IMG/VR virus record: IMGVR_UViG_3300011969_000004
Location: 1 to 28,456 of that record
Length of the DNA stretch: 28,456 nucleotides
Reading direction: 5' to 3' (one strand)
DNA from: a virus
Position 1 is the stretch's first letter, and each line of letters opens with the position of its first letter. Positions 1 to 8,020 of the stretch are shown piece by piece. The translations under genes and the position numbers were made by a program. The notes under the pieces were generated by a model that was not told where the DNA came from, searched no databases, and saw only the letters and a program-made list of their open reading frames with translations.

Positions 1-1940
1 GTTCCTGTGTGTGCCGCCTCGATGATCTGACTGGAGGAAACCAGCATGGCGACGTGGTGAGCCCCACCGCTCTTCGCGTTTCCACCGAAGAATACGAGGT
101 CGCCCGGTTGGGCGTCCTTTTTGTTCACAGGCTTCCCGGCCGTCTGCTGCGCCTGAGAGACCCGTGGCAGGGAGATCCCTACCTGAGCGAAGACATACTG
201 GGTAAGCCCAGAGCAGTCGAATCCCTGCTGCGGGGTTGTACCACCGTAGTGGTAAGGAATCCCAAGATACTTCTTGGCGATGGCTACGACATTCGATGCG
301 GTCTTACCCGCGCCGACAGTTCCAGTAGCCTTAGCGGCAGCACCACTCGCTCGGTCCTGTCCTGCTGCAGCACCACCATCTTGACCACCCGGTGCACCAG
401 CAGGTCGGCGGCTAAGTGTTCCATCAGGATTGACGGTGTAGGGATTTGGCTGAAGGCCTCCCGCGCCAATTCCAATCAGTGGTGAGAACTTCAAGAACTT
501 GGCGTACTTAGCCAACCCCACAGCGGACCCTACTGCCTTACCAGCCACACTGGTAACTGCACCCGGAGCAGACTTCATTCCGGCCATGGCCGACGCTCGG
601 CCTGTGCTTGTGAGTAAAGCCTTCCCACCTGCCTTCGCGAGGAACATTCCACCCATTGCGGATGCTCCAGCGCCGATGTTCCCTACGGTTGCCCCGAGCC
701 CCCCCATGAACCCCTGGGATACTCCAAGACCAGACCCAAGGGGGCCCTTCAGAATGGCAGTAAGCGCATTTGAGAACTGCCCCAGAAGCGTCGTGGCAGC
801 CCCAAGCCCTGTGCTGAATGCGTCGTTGTTGGCGTCCAACTGGGTTGTCTTCATAGCCTGTTGGGCTTTTATTTTGGCCGCGTCGGTAGGTGTCAGGCCA
901 ATTGACGCCAAAGCCTTGGTACCCGCCGCACTGGTGGAGTTCTGGCTTCCGTACTTGTCAAGGATGGACGTGTACTGGTCGTAGGACTTCCCCTTCAAAC
1001 CCGCATTGAGTTCCGCCCGCATCATCGTGGTGACCTGTGACGCAGTATTCTCGTCGAGCATCCCCCTGGAGACCATCGAGTCGAGAGACTGGCCAAACCG
1101 ACTCTTCTGGCCTAGGGAGGCCTCGATTCCAGCCGCGCTGGTTGGCTTGTTCGCACCGAAGGACTTGGTGATGAACTGGTGCGCGAGATCCCGAGGGCTG
1201 GTTGGTGTCCCCCCTTTACCGATTGTGGAGATACCGAACATGCGGAGGGTGTTGAACGTATTACCAGTCTGCATCTGTGCCATAGCCCCGGCAGCCGACG
1301 CCTGAGAAAGGGTGGGGTCAATTAGCCCAGCAGTCCGGTTGTAGTTAGTGGCAGTGTTGTATCCACTGGTTCCAACGGCGTATCCCATCCTCTGCACGGT
1401 ATTCTGCGCTGAGATCGTATCCGCGACGCCCATGGAGGTGAAGTTGTTCTGGAACATCGACCGAGCGCCGCTGCCGTTGACTGCGGTTCGATTGAGCATG
1501 GACGTCGCGGTGTTCATGAGGACGCGGTTGTCCATCTGGGCTATCCCAGAGGCCGCTACGTACCCTACAGCGCCCGCAACGGAACGCGTGAGGGAATGCC
1601 CCCCATTTCCCTTCTGGGAGCCCTCAGTGCCCCCAGAGCGCCCTCCAGAGCCCCCTCCAAGGAGTTCGTCCGTGTAGGCCTTGCCTCTGCGCTGGGGTGG
1701 TGGTGGGGCGGACCCTCCGCCATTGGCCACAGTAGGCTTGTTGCTATTGGAGTTCCAGTCTTTGGAAATCCAGCCCGCCGCGCTTTTAGCAGAGGCACCA
1801 AAGCCCCCGCCGCTCCGCCCCTGCTGGTAGGCCGTGGTGAGTGACTGGACATTCTTACTCAGGGTATCTAGGGCGTGCTGAAGAGACGCCGTACCAAGGA
1901 GCGTGCCGGTCCCCCCGATGGTGCTCTCTTCTTTAGCCAC
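1..1940 (-). CDS. Tape-measure-like tail protein with C-terminal NlpC/P60 peptidase domain (3' end outside window)
   Basis: The frame is open from a GTG at 1940 to the left edge (646 codons seen) and has no stop, so it is partial. GAGG lies 9 bases upstream of the GTG, and the start overlaps the preceding frame by 8 bases (TAA at 1933-1935). The N-terminal half is Gly/Ser/Gln-rich. The middle is Ala/Gly-rich and hydrophobic, as in tape-measure proteins that cross membranes. Near residue 560 an NlpC/P60 domain begins: YLGIPYHYGG, then FDCSGL with the presumed nucleophile Cys576, then HHVAM with His629. NlpC/P60 enzymes cut peptidoglycan stem peptides, so this domain could open the cell wall during DNA injection. 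The position directly after the tube and chaperone genes fits a tape measure. A separate tail lysin is the alternative. The domain is secure; the tape-measure role is inferred. Confidence 0.85.
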   Translation of the reverse strand, partial: MAKEESTIGGTGTLLGTASLQHALDTLSKNVQSLTTAYQQGRSGGGFGASAKSAAGWISKDWNSNSNKPTVANGGGSAPPPPQRRGKAYTDELLGGGSGGRSGGTEGSQKGNGGHSLTRSVAGAVGYVAASGIAQMDNRVLMNTATSMLNRTAVNGSGARSMFQNNFTSMGVADTISAQNTVQRMGYAVGTSGYNTATNYNRTAGLIDPTLSQASAAGAMAQMQTGNTFNTLRMFGISTIGKGGTPTSPRDLAHQFITKSFGANKPTSAAGIEASLGQKSRFGQSLDSMVSRGMLDENTASQVTTMMRAELNAGLKGKSYDQYTSILDKYGSQNSTSAAGTKALASIGLTPTDAAKIKAQQAMKTTQLDANNDAFSTGLGAATTLLGQFSNALTAILKGPLGSGLGVSQGFMGGLGATVGNIGAGASAMGGMFLAKAGGKALLTSTGRASAMAGMKSAPGAVTSVAGKAVGSAVGLAKYAKFLKFSPLIGIGAGGLQPNPYTVNPDGTLSRRPAGAPGGQDGGAAAGQDRASGAAAKATGTVGAGKTASNVVAIAKKYLGIPYHYGGTTPQQGFDCSGLTQYVFAQVGISLPRVSQAQQTAGKPVNKKDAQPGDLVFFGGNAKSGGAHHVAMLVSSSQIIEAAHTG

Positions 1941-2094
1941 TGCTTATCACCTCAGATGCTCGTGCGGATTGCCATTTGAACCAGGAGAACCAATGCCTAC
2001 GTTCTCTTACTGTCAACCGGCGTATCTCACTGAGGCTCCAAGCCGGGTTTGCTGCGACTATTTGTTCGAATTCGAAGTATGTATCGTGAAGATT
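1933..2094 (-). CDS. Frameshifted C-terminal extension of the tail assembly chaperone
   Basis: Directly after the zero-frame stop (2093-2095), the frame shifted by +1 (equivalently -2) stays open for 53 codons to TAA at 1933-1935. It begins NLHDTYFEFE and contains WSLSEIRRLTVRERRHW, which reads like the conserved C-terminus of T4 gp26-type baseplate proteins. No ATG, GTG or TTG with a ribosome site starts it sensibly. An AGGAGG (near 2140) and a GGGGAG lie upstream of the junction and could act as internal Shine-Dalgarno stimulators. The extension overlaps the next gene start by 8 bases, which suggests real translation and coupling. The fused product would be about 337 aa. That it is coding is fairly sure; the mechanism is inferred. 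Confidence 0.65.
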   Translation of the reverse strand, partial: NLHDTYFEFEQIVAANPAWSLSEIRRLTVRERRHWFSWFKWQSARASEVISSG

Positions 2095-2947
2095 ACAGAC
2101 CGAGAAACAACTCCCCGATCGACAAAGCGAAGTGGACCTCCTGCCCGCACGCATCGTGCGTGTAGGTGACATCTTCAAAGTCCGGCCCGGGCTGACGATC
2201 CGTGATCTCACTAAGTAACTTCGCCCGATCCGGAATGGACAGTGCCTTTACCGGGCCACTCTGGCTTGCCACGATCTCAGACTCTCCCTTGGCGTCGGTG
2301 ATGCTGATGACACAACGGGAAAGCAGGAGCGTGTTCTGCTCGGCCGAGTTCAGTTCTAGTGAAGACGTGAGGGCATCACGGTCGCTTCCTACGGGAAGCC
2401 GAACTACGGCTGACTTGCCCTTGCGAAGAGCGACTACGAAGGTGCGTTCGCTGGACGACTTGAGGGTTTTAACCTGGATGTCATCCAGCGTCAGTGTGAG
2501 GTTGTACTGCTCTCCACAGTTGGGGCAGGTGAGGTCATTGAACTCGATCTCATCACCATAGGTAGCACGACGAATTTCTCGGAGAAGATAGTCCGCATCA
2601 CCGATCAGCAGAGCGCTGAGCAACTCCTTGGTGGTGGGTGTACCTCCGATGGAGACGGTTCCGCACTCAAGGATTGCGTTGTAGAACTTATCCATCCGGC
2701 CCGACTGGCGAGCCTTCGTGATCTGCTCTTCATGCATACCGTTCAGTTCCTGAACCTCGGCCTCATACTGAACGTCTTCGAGATCCAGACCGAGCACCAG
2801 ACCTCCTGGCAGCCGTGTGAACGGGTCTGCCGGAAGAGTTGCCACAGGCTTTGGACCGGCCGCTGAATCGCTCTTGATGATAGCCGCGATGTCAGCATTG
2901 GCAGCACTGGGGTTAGCCAGTGGATCGATGAATTCTTTGTTAGCCAC
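2093..2947 (-). CDS. Tail assembly chaperone / T4 gp26-like baseplate protein, zero-frame product
   Basis: 284 aa, GTG start with AGGAGA 8 bases upstream. The protein has a charged N-terminus and a core resembling the T4-type baseplate/chaperone family. A probable zinc site is formed by CPNCG (Cys141, Cys144) and a late HDACG (Cys267). In contractile phages this gene sits between tube and tape measure and supplies a chaperone or baseplate-hub assembly factor. The frame stops at TAA 2093-2095, but the family normally carries a further C-terminal segment with a W-S-x-x-E-I-x-x-L-T-x-x-E-R pattern. That segment is present here in another frame (see 1933-2094). The product is therefore either made in short and frameshifted forms or is broken by a base error. 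The family assignment is moderately sure. Confidence 0.78.
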   Translation of the reverse strand: MANKEFIDPLANPSAANADIAAIIKSDSAAGPKPVATLPADPFTRLPGGLVLGLDLEDVQYEAEVQELNGMHEEQITKARQSGRMDKFYNAILECGTVSIGGTPTTKELLSALLIGDADYLLREIRRATYGDEIEFNDLTCPNCGEQYNLTLTLDDIQVKTLKSSSERTFVVALRKGKSAVVRLPVGSDRDALTSSLELNSAEQNTLLLSRCVISITDAKGESEIVASQSGPVKALSIPDRAKLLSEITDRQPGPDFEDVTYTHDACGQEVHFALSIGELFLGL

Positions 2948-2980
2948 GGATTATTCTCCTGATTAGATTTCGAGTGGGTT

Positions 2981-3538
2981 CTACGAAGTGAAGATAGCCT
3001 CGGTAGGGCCAATCGAGGTAGCCAACTTGTAGTCGAATCCCTCGTGAGCAAGTGTCATCTGTTGGACCATGATCGCGTTAGCACCCGCATCGAGATCCGA
3101 GAACGCGATGGCGGTTGGCCACGCGTTATAGACCTTGAATGCTGCCTTCACTGGAACAGGGCCCTTGGTGACGGGGTGGTCGAGAACCTTGATCAGCAGG
3201 TTGGCGCGGAAGTCCATACCAGCAGTGTTGATACCGGTGCCCTGTTGGACGGTGAACAACTGACGCATCCAGTCGAGCATCCTTGCATCGCCCACAATAA
3301 CTCCCTTTGATAGGGTGATAGGGGCGAAGTCGGACTGCCCGGGCATCTTCTGCGTGGTGGTGTTCATTCCACCCTCACGATACGGGATAACTTCCGTAGT
3401 GATGTTCAGGCCTGATACGGACATGAACCCCATCTTCACCCCACCCAAGGCTAGGTTCGGGTGGTTGATGTCGACGTTGAACTTGAAGTTACGGAGTGGG
3501 TCAGTAGCGATGTGACCGATGCTGCTCGTAGTTGCCAT
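2981..3538 (-). CDS. Tail tube protein, T4 gp19-like
   Basis: 185 aa, ATG start with AGGAG 11 bases upstream. The N-terminal segment DPLRNFKFNVDI followed by MGFMSVSGLNITTEVIPYREGG is characteristic of the gp19-type tube family. In this family a beta-barrel monomer forms hexameric rings that stack into the inner tail tube. Later positions (KGVIVGDARMLDWM, VYNAWPTAIAFSDLDAGANAI, MTLAHEGF) follow the same family pattern, and the length is normal. It lies directly downstream of the sheath gene and upstream of the chaperone, the standard myovirus order. No oddities were seen. Confidence 0.93.
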   Translation of the reverse strand: MATTSSIGHIATDPLRNFKFNVDINHPNLALGGVKMGFMSVSGLNITTEVIPYREGGMNTTTQKMPGQSDFAPITLSKGVIVGDARMLDWMRQLFTVQQGTGINTAGMDFRANLLIKVLDHPVTKGPVPVKAAFKVYNAWPTAIAFSDLDAGANAIMVQQMTLAHEGFDYKLATSIGPTEAIFTS

Positions 3539-3558
3539 GATTAAGGTGCTCCTAAACC

Positions 3559-5052
3559 TTAGACAGCCTGTGAGCCGGAGAGGCTCTGGCCGATGTTGAT
3601 GATGATGAATTCGGCGGGAGACGAGAGAGCCAAGCCGATATCGATGTTTACTTCTCCGGCGTCAGCGGACGACGGGGGGTTGTTCTCGGCATCACACTTG
3701 ATGTAGAACGCCTCCGCAGGAGATGAGCCCTTAAGCACGCCGACCTGCCACTGGGTCTGCAGGAACTGCGAGATGATCTGGGTCAAGAAGCCCCAGAGAT
3801 CCGAGTTGTTATCCTCGAAGAGGGCCGGACGAGAGAGTTCGGTCAACGCGTACTTCAGGTAAATGAGGGTCCTGCGAACCGAGATATACCGGTCCGGCTT
3901 ACCCGTCTTGGTCGTCCGAGCGCCCCAGATGCACAGGCCTGCGCCCGGAGTCGTGCGAATCACGTTCACGCCTACAGGGTTCAGAGTGTCCAGGTCGACC
4001 GAGGAGTAGCGGAACTTAGGAGCCAGCGCACCATTTAGTGTGGTGGATGTACCTGCCGGGGCCTTCTGGACGCCCTTGACCGCATCCGAGTGGGCCATCT
4101 GGCCAAGAACGAAGCCACCCGGGGGGAGCGTCCGAGAGGCTCCCGGAACGGTGTTGCTGGGGTCATCAGCGATGATCCATGGTGCGTAGATCGCGTTGAC
4201 CGAAGAAGGGACGAGCCCACCCGTGGTCAGCGCCACCTGAGCAGCGGCGTTGGTAGCCGCACTATCGGTGTTTGAACCTTGCACGCCATCGACAACGATA
4301 AACACGTTGCCCACCAATTCCGCCCAAGCGACGATCGGGTTGATGACCACCGAGTCATTGACCCCAGGAAGGTTGACATCCAGGGGCGTCGATACGGACT
4401 CCAAGCGCTGAGCCGCTGCGGAAAGGTCTGCGGATCCCGTACCCTCGGAGCCAGTAAGCAGAGGCTGCGCGACGACAACTGCGGGCGCATTGTCCGAGGT
4501 GTACACAGCGGGGCCCATGTACTCCAGCGTGACAAGAGCGGAGCCGGATACCGGGGAGTTGACCACATTGACGGCGCTACGCCAGTCAGCAGGGTCCAGA
4601 GACAGATCTTCGAACCGCTCGACCGTGTTGTTCAGCGTAATGACCAGATCGAAGCGGCCAGCCGAGGCCTCGATATCAACGAGAATGTTGTTTCCCCACA
4701 CGCCAGGGGCCACAGCGGTAACCTTCAGAACGTCGGCCGGGAGAGCCTGTGTGTCCTGGAAGGTCTCGGTCGCAGCCACAGCGGAGGCGGTGATTACCGC
4801 GCGCACAATGAGGCATCCAGAGCCACCATTGTTGAAGTACTCGAATACGGAATATGGGAGCAAATCGCTACCATCACCGAATCCGCCGAACTTGGAGACG
4901 TACTGGGACCATGAGGACACGAAGGTTGGCCCAAGCGGACCACCCTGCTTGTTGGTTCCGACGAATGCCGCAGTAGAACTACCGGAAATGTCAACGCTAG
5001 GGGCGAGAGGGGTGAGCGTCTCACTGATGTAGACGCCGGGGCGCTTGGCCAT
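3559..5052 (-). CDS. Tail sheath protein
   Basis: 497 aa, ATG start with AAGGAG 7-8 bases upstream. The N-terminus MAKRPGVYISE is the usual opening of phage sheath proteins, in which the N-terminal strand interlocks with neighbouring subunits. SSTAAFVGTNKQGPLGP-like and SSWSQYVSKFGGF segments follow, the usual N-terminal sheath-domain markers. The middle is a variable insertion domain. The C-terminal part has GLCIWGARTT, YISVRRTLIYLKYAL and a final FIIINIGQSL, matching the conserved C-terminal sheath domain that binds the tube. Length is typical. The protein polymerises around the tube and contracts during injection. It sits immediately before the tube gene, probably in the same transcript. 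Confidence 0.96.
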   Translation of the reverse strand: MAKRPGVYISETLTPLAPSVDISGSSTAAFVGTNKQGGPLGPTFVSSWSQYVSKFGGFGDGSDLLPYSVFEYFNNGGSGCLIVRAVITASAVAATETFQDTQALPADVLKVTAVAPGVWGNNILVDIEASAGRFDLVITLNNTVERFEDLSLDPADWRSAVNVVNSPVSGSALVTLEYMGPAVYTSDNAPAVVVAQPLLTGSEGTGSADLSAAAQRLESVSTPLDVNLPGVNDSVVINPIVAWAELVGNVFIVVDGVQGSNTDSAATNAAAQVALTTGGLVPSSVNAIYAPWIIADDPSNTVPGASRTLPPGGFVLGQMAHSDAVKGVQKAPAGTSTTLNGALAPKFRYSSVDLDTLNPVGVNVIRTTPGAGLCIWGARTTKTGKPDRYISVRRTLIYLKYALTELSRPALFEDNNSDLWGFLTQIISQFLQTQWQVGVLKGSSPAEAFYIKCDAENNPPSSADAGEVNIDIGLALSSPAEFIIINIGQSLSGSQAV

Positions 5053-5115
5053 GGGTTACTCCTTGATTAGGTATGTGATTCCTTGGGCTGCAGATAAAGG
5101 CTGCGAAGGATGCGA

Positions 5116-5751
5116 CTAATTGACTACGAGGGGTAGTTCGAGGTAGAGGTACTGGTTGATGTTGAGATTGATCTCGGTAGCCGCTACGTACGCAACAATG
5201 GTCGAGGGAAGTTCAGTAGCGACTCGGACGACATAGTGAGTCCTGTAGACCCGCTTTCCATCAACGTCTTTTGCAGACTCGAATTCCGGGCCTCCCTCAA
5301 GGAAGAGGCTGCGAACCGTTCCGTCTTCCGGAATTTCCAGATAGCCGAAGCGCGCGGGAAGCAGTTCCTGTTGAGCCAACTGCCCAACGAGTTCGATATT
5401 GTGCTGCTCCTTGCGGGAGTAGACAGTGATCTCGTAGTTGATGTTGAAAGGGATCGGGAAGTCGACGTTGTACGGGGAGGTGTCGTAGTTCTCCACCAGG
5501 GCATTCCATGCACCTACTGACTCGGGCGTGTACTGCAGGCGGGTTTTGCCACGGTGCTCTCGTTCGTCGTCCTTGAGGATGTTCTGGCGCGCGATGATGA
5601 TCATCGGGAACGTCGCGGTTGCGAACTCGGCCTCAGGCATGCGGTAGCGGCACAAGACGGGACGGGCTCCGGCCCCAGCGTTGGTGTCGGACACCTTTAG
5701 ACCGGTCAACTTGGTCTTAAGAGCAGCATCCTCATTCAGGATCCAGGGCAT
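5116..5751 (-). CDS. Probable tail terminator / neck protein (gp15-like position)
   Basis: 211 aa. The ATG at 5751 overlaps the stop of the preceding 56-aa gene (TGATG), so the two are translationally coupled. The segment NINYEITVYSRKEQHNIELVGQLAQQELLPARFGYLEI resembles phage tail-terminator or tail-completion proteins, which cap the last tube and sheath rings and connect to the head neck. The position just upstream of the sheath gene is where myoviruses keep this function. The assignment rests on this motif style and on gene order. A general head-tail joining role is the alternative. Confidence 0.6.
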   Translation of the reverse strand: MPWILNEDAALKTKLTGLKVSDTNAGAGARPVLCRYRMPEAEFATATFPMIIIARQNILKDDEREHRGKTRLQYTPESVGAWNALVENYDTSPYNVDFPIPFNINYEITVYSRKEQHNIELVGQLAQQELLPARFGYLEIPEDGTVRSLFLEGGPEFESAKDVDGKRVYRTHYVVRVATELPSTIVAYVAATEINLNINQYLYLELPLVVN

Positions 5752-5921
5752 CAGCGTTTACCTTTACGAGCGAGGTGGCGCAGTGCGGCGGAGATTACTG
5801 CTGGTGCAGCAGTGATGGCGAGGTACTTAGCCTGCTGGGCCTGGAAGCCCTTTACGAACTCTTGTAGAGAGGCAACGCTGGCAGCAGATTCCGCTGCAAT
5901 GTCACGCCGTTTTGCGGGCAT
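5751..5921 (-). CDS. Small protein sharing its N-terminal module with the 15698-16120 protein
   Basis: 56 aa, ATG at 5921, stop TGA 5751-5753 overlapping the next ATG. The N-terminus (RRDIAAESAASVASLQEF) closely matches residues 2-18 of the plus-strand protein at 15698 (PRDIAAESADSVANLQGF). The likeness continues through an amphipathic helix (KGFQAQQAKYLA against KDFHANQVKSLA) into an Ala/Val-rich stretch. The DNA is also visibly similar, so this is a duplication and not chance. The protein ends in a basic tail (RHLARKGKR). A short hydrophobic Ala/Ile segment (residues 36-47) might touch membrane. The function is unknown; its place among neck and tail genes suggests a virion or assembly role. 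Confidence 0.75.
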   Translation of the reverse strand: MPAKRRDIAAESAASVASLQEFVKGFQAQQAKYLAITAAPAVISAALRHLARKGKR

Positions 5922-6012
5922 GGTTCACCTCACTGATCGAGACCGTATGGGCAGATATACTTTCGCTGGGGTAGTTCGCCTTCTTATTGTCTCGGCAATG
6001 AGGAGCAAGACG

Positions 6013-6522
6013 TTAGTCGGAGTACTTTGCGAACTGCGCGTCATTGACGAGTTCATCACCACGCACCTGTGTAGCCTCAATGGAGACGATGAGGTCTCTC
6101 CTCTGAATCTGCCCGAGGACGTTGATTTTCATGACACGGAAGACTTTGTTGTCGTAGACAATCCGGTCCCGAAGGTAGTCAGCGGTAGCCAAATCGGGTT
6201 GAGGGAACCCAGCCCTCTCAAACCCCTTGAACGACAGCGTGACGTGCAGGTCGTCGTTGTAGTAGAAGCCGGTGTCATTGTCCTCGTTACCGGCCTCCTC
6301 GTGGATAACCTGCAGACAAGGAAGATCAATCGGGCCGTTGTAGACTCGACCACCAGCGGTACCCTCATCGTAGATGTCATGCATCGTCGAAGACTCACGC
6401 AGGAACCGGAAGTACTCGATGTGGTCCCCATAGCCCTCCGTGTACCCGCGAAATCCCTCTTCGATCTCATTGACCTCAAGATCTGGAGAAAATCTTCCAC
6501 GCTTCCAGTCGAGCCTGGACAT
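6013..6522 (-). CDS. Probable head closure / neck protein
   Basis: 169 aa. ATG 6522 is chosen because it follows the stop of the upstream gene (TAA 6525-6527) by 2 bases. A TTG seven codons earlier would overlap that gene. The protein is acidic and rich in aromatic residues (EGYGDHIEYFRFL, NEDNDTGFYYNDDLHVTLSF), with a central beta-rich region and LRDRIVYDNKVFRVMKINVLGQIQRRDLIVSIEATQ near the end. That last pattern is common in head-closure and neck proteins that finish the connector after packaging. Neighbours are a head-tail adaptor candidate upstream and a tail-terminator candidate downstream. The family is inferred from order and composition, not from a diagnostic motif. Confidence 0.55.
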   Translation of the reverse strand: MSRLDWKRGRFSPDLEVNEIEEGFRGYTEGYGDHIEYFRFLRESSTMHDIYDEGTAGGRVYNGPIDLPCLQVIHEEAGNEDNDTGFYYNDDLHVTLSFKGFERAGFPQPDLATADYLRDRIVYDNKVFRVMKINVLGQIQRRDLIVSIEATQVRGDELVNDAQFAKYSD

Positions 6523-6524
6523 GG

Positions 6525-7340
6525 TTAGTAGAACCCGGCCCAAGCAGGACTAGGGATACCACTCTCATCAGCATTACGTTCGTCGATCGAGGGAAGCAGA
6601 CGCTGTGGAAGCGTGTAGTCGTCGAACTCACGCTCCTTGTATACCGGAACCAACCGGCCTGTGGTACGAGAAACTCGGCGAAGGGTGGACATCTCAATGC
6701 GGTGGATACCCACATTCAGGGCCGCACAGAGGGTGTCGTATTTGTCGGTGAGGACGTCGATCTGGTTACGCATCTGCAGATACCGCTGGCTCCGCGCGAT
6801 GTGGGTGCCGTCGGCGGTCGTGATGTCGATGTCGGTGCTCGCGTCAGTAGTCAATGCCCATAGGCACTCAATTTCCACGAGGAGGACAAGCAACTGCTCC
6901 TCGACGGGCGGAAGATCTACCATCGTCAGAGGGATGTCAACGTAGGAGATGAACCCCTCAACCGTTCGCATGCGCTTAGATACTGTCCGGCCACTGGCAT
7001 GCTGCAGGAACGCGTCGTTAGTGTAGTCGGTTAGTTCCTCGTCCGCGAACATCCCAGCAGTATTCCCGTTTATGAGCAGGGTGGTACCTACCGGAAGTGG
7101 GTTGTAGACACCGAACAGAAACAGACGGCCGTCAACCAAGTCGATGGTGAAGTCGGTTGTCTCCACCAAGTGTGTCAGCCCCACGCTATCCACTGCGTCG
7201 ACCGTAGCGGTGGTTATCTGGGTTTCAGTGAGGTCGTAGTCTCCAGCCTCTCCTGTGCCCGTAAAGGAATCACGAAAGGGTTGCCCGAGATCCCCGAGTT
7301 CTCGTCGAACCCGGGCTACGAGTGTCGTGACATCAGCCAT
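6525..7340 (-). CDS. Probable head-tail connector (adaptor) protein
   Basis: 271 aa, ATG 7340 five bases after the previous stop. The N-terminus DVTTLVARVRRELGDLGQPF is an amphipathic helix typical of connector/adaptor proteins. It is followed by a beta-rich part (DFTIDLVDGRLFLFG) and then by helical segments with a run of Leu/Val (EEQLLVLLVEIECLWALTTDAS) and RSQRYLQMRNQIDVLTDKYDTLCAAL. The late segment RVSRTTGRLVPVYKEREFDD resembles proteins that dock under the portal. It is part of the late operon with almost no intergenic DNA. A role in joining the portal to the tail is inferred from order and composition. Confidence 0.55.
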   Translation of the reverse strand: MADVTTLVARVRRELGDLGQPFRDSFTGTGEAGDYDLTETQITTATVDAVDSVGLTHLVETTDFTIDLVDGRLFLFGVYNPLPVGTTLLINGNTAGMFADEELTDYTNDAFLQHASGRTVSKRMRTVEGFISYVDIPLTMVDLPPVEEQLLVLLVEIECLWALTTDASTDIDITTADGTHIARSQRYLQMRNQIDVLTDKYDTLCAALNVGIHRIEMSTLRRVSRTTGRLVPVYKEREFDDYTLPQRLLPSIDERNADESGIPSPAWAGFY

Positions 7341-7345
7341 TTTCT

Positions 7346-8020
7346 TTACCAGCCCAGCGCCAACGACGCAGCCGGGAACTGGACACTCTCACCAACACCA
7401 GCCTGCAGCACCGTATCCAGCATCCACACGTAGCGAACCTTCCCGGTCGTGCCTGTAGCAGCCTCCACGAGGGCAGCGTAGGCAGCACCAGAGGCCATCC
7501 CAGCCGTAAAGGGCCCGTAGGTGAACAGGGCACTGTTCGTGGTGCCGCGAGGGCTCAGGGTTGGGACCACATGGGATACCAGTTGACGGGCATATCCGGC
7601 GTCTGTGATCTCGACTAGGGAGGCCATCACCGCGTCGTCGCCGGGATCTTCGCTAAGCAGCAAGAGGTACGTGCTGCCTGTGTACGTGTTGCCTGAGACC
7701 TTAGTGATGGACACCGAGGAACCGGCCGACGTTGTGACGATCGGTGTTCCGCCAAGAGTGGCAGCCAGGGTCAGGGTGGTGGTCGTGGGAACGGACGCCA
7801 CGTAGTAGGTGGTGGCTGACACCAGGGGAGCACCCGTGGTCATTGTTCCTAGCACCACGGCCTCATTCACGGACAGGCCGTGGGCTGCTGAAACAGTCAA
7901 AACGCCTGTGGTGATGGCTACGGTTACCGTTCCGAGGCTGGCGGGGGTCCACACGTACGGAGAGCGGCCGGTGATGAAGTCCAGAACCGTGCCAGCGAAA
8001 GTATCAGGCAGTCCAGGCAT
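7346..8020 (-). CDS. Virion-associated protein with an inserted beta-repeat (FCCH-like) domain
   Basis: 224 aa. ATG 8020 directly abuts the TAA of the upstream gene. Residues 1-25 and about 110-224 form one unit: TYLLLLSEDPGDD, then ITDAGYARQLV, then SALFTYGPFT. This is a layout seen in actinophage small head/tail fibre-like proteins. Between them (about residues 28-105) lies a Thr/Val-rich beta segment (LTVSAAHGLSVNEAVVLGTM, TTYYVASVPTTTTLTLAA). It resembles the short FCCH-like beta-sandwich repeats that are widely inserted in phage structural proteins. The insert looks modular. A surface-exposed decoration or fibre role is plausible, but I do not know the exact function. Confidence 0.6.
   Translation of the reverse strand: MPGLPDTFAGTVLDFITGRSPYVWTPASLGTVTVAITTGVLTVSAAHGLSVNEAVVLGTMTTGAPLVSATTYYVASVPTTTTLTLAATLGGTPIVTTSAGSSVSITKVSGNTYTGSTYLLLLSEDPGDDAVMASLVEITDAGYARQLVSHVVPTLSPRGTTNSALFTYGPFTAGMASGAAYAALVEAATGTTGKVRYVWMLDTVLQAGVGESVQFPAASLALGW

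Noticed and set aside
9-1844. Several open frames on the plus strand over the left end
   Set aside because: They lie opposite the continuous minus-strand tape-measure/NlpC-P60 frame, have Arg/Ser/Pro-rich products and no ribosome sites.
4279-5032. Plus-strand frames of 211 and 180 codons
   Set aside because: They are shadows of the tail sheath gene, whose minus-strand product is clearly recognised.
5812-6528. 238-codon plus-strand frame
   Set aside because: It covers the 56-aa gene and the neck gene on the other strand; its likeness to the 15127-15774 frame only mirrors the true duplication on the coding strands.
6523-6543. TTG start seven codons upstream of the neck gene ATG
   Set aside because: It would overlap the preceding gene and has no better ribosome site.
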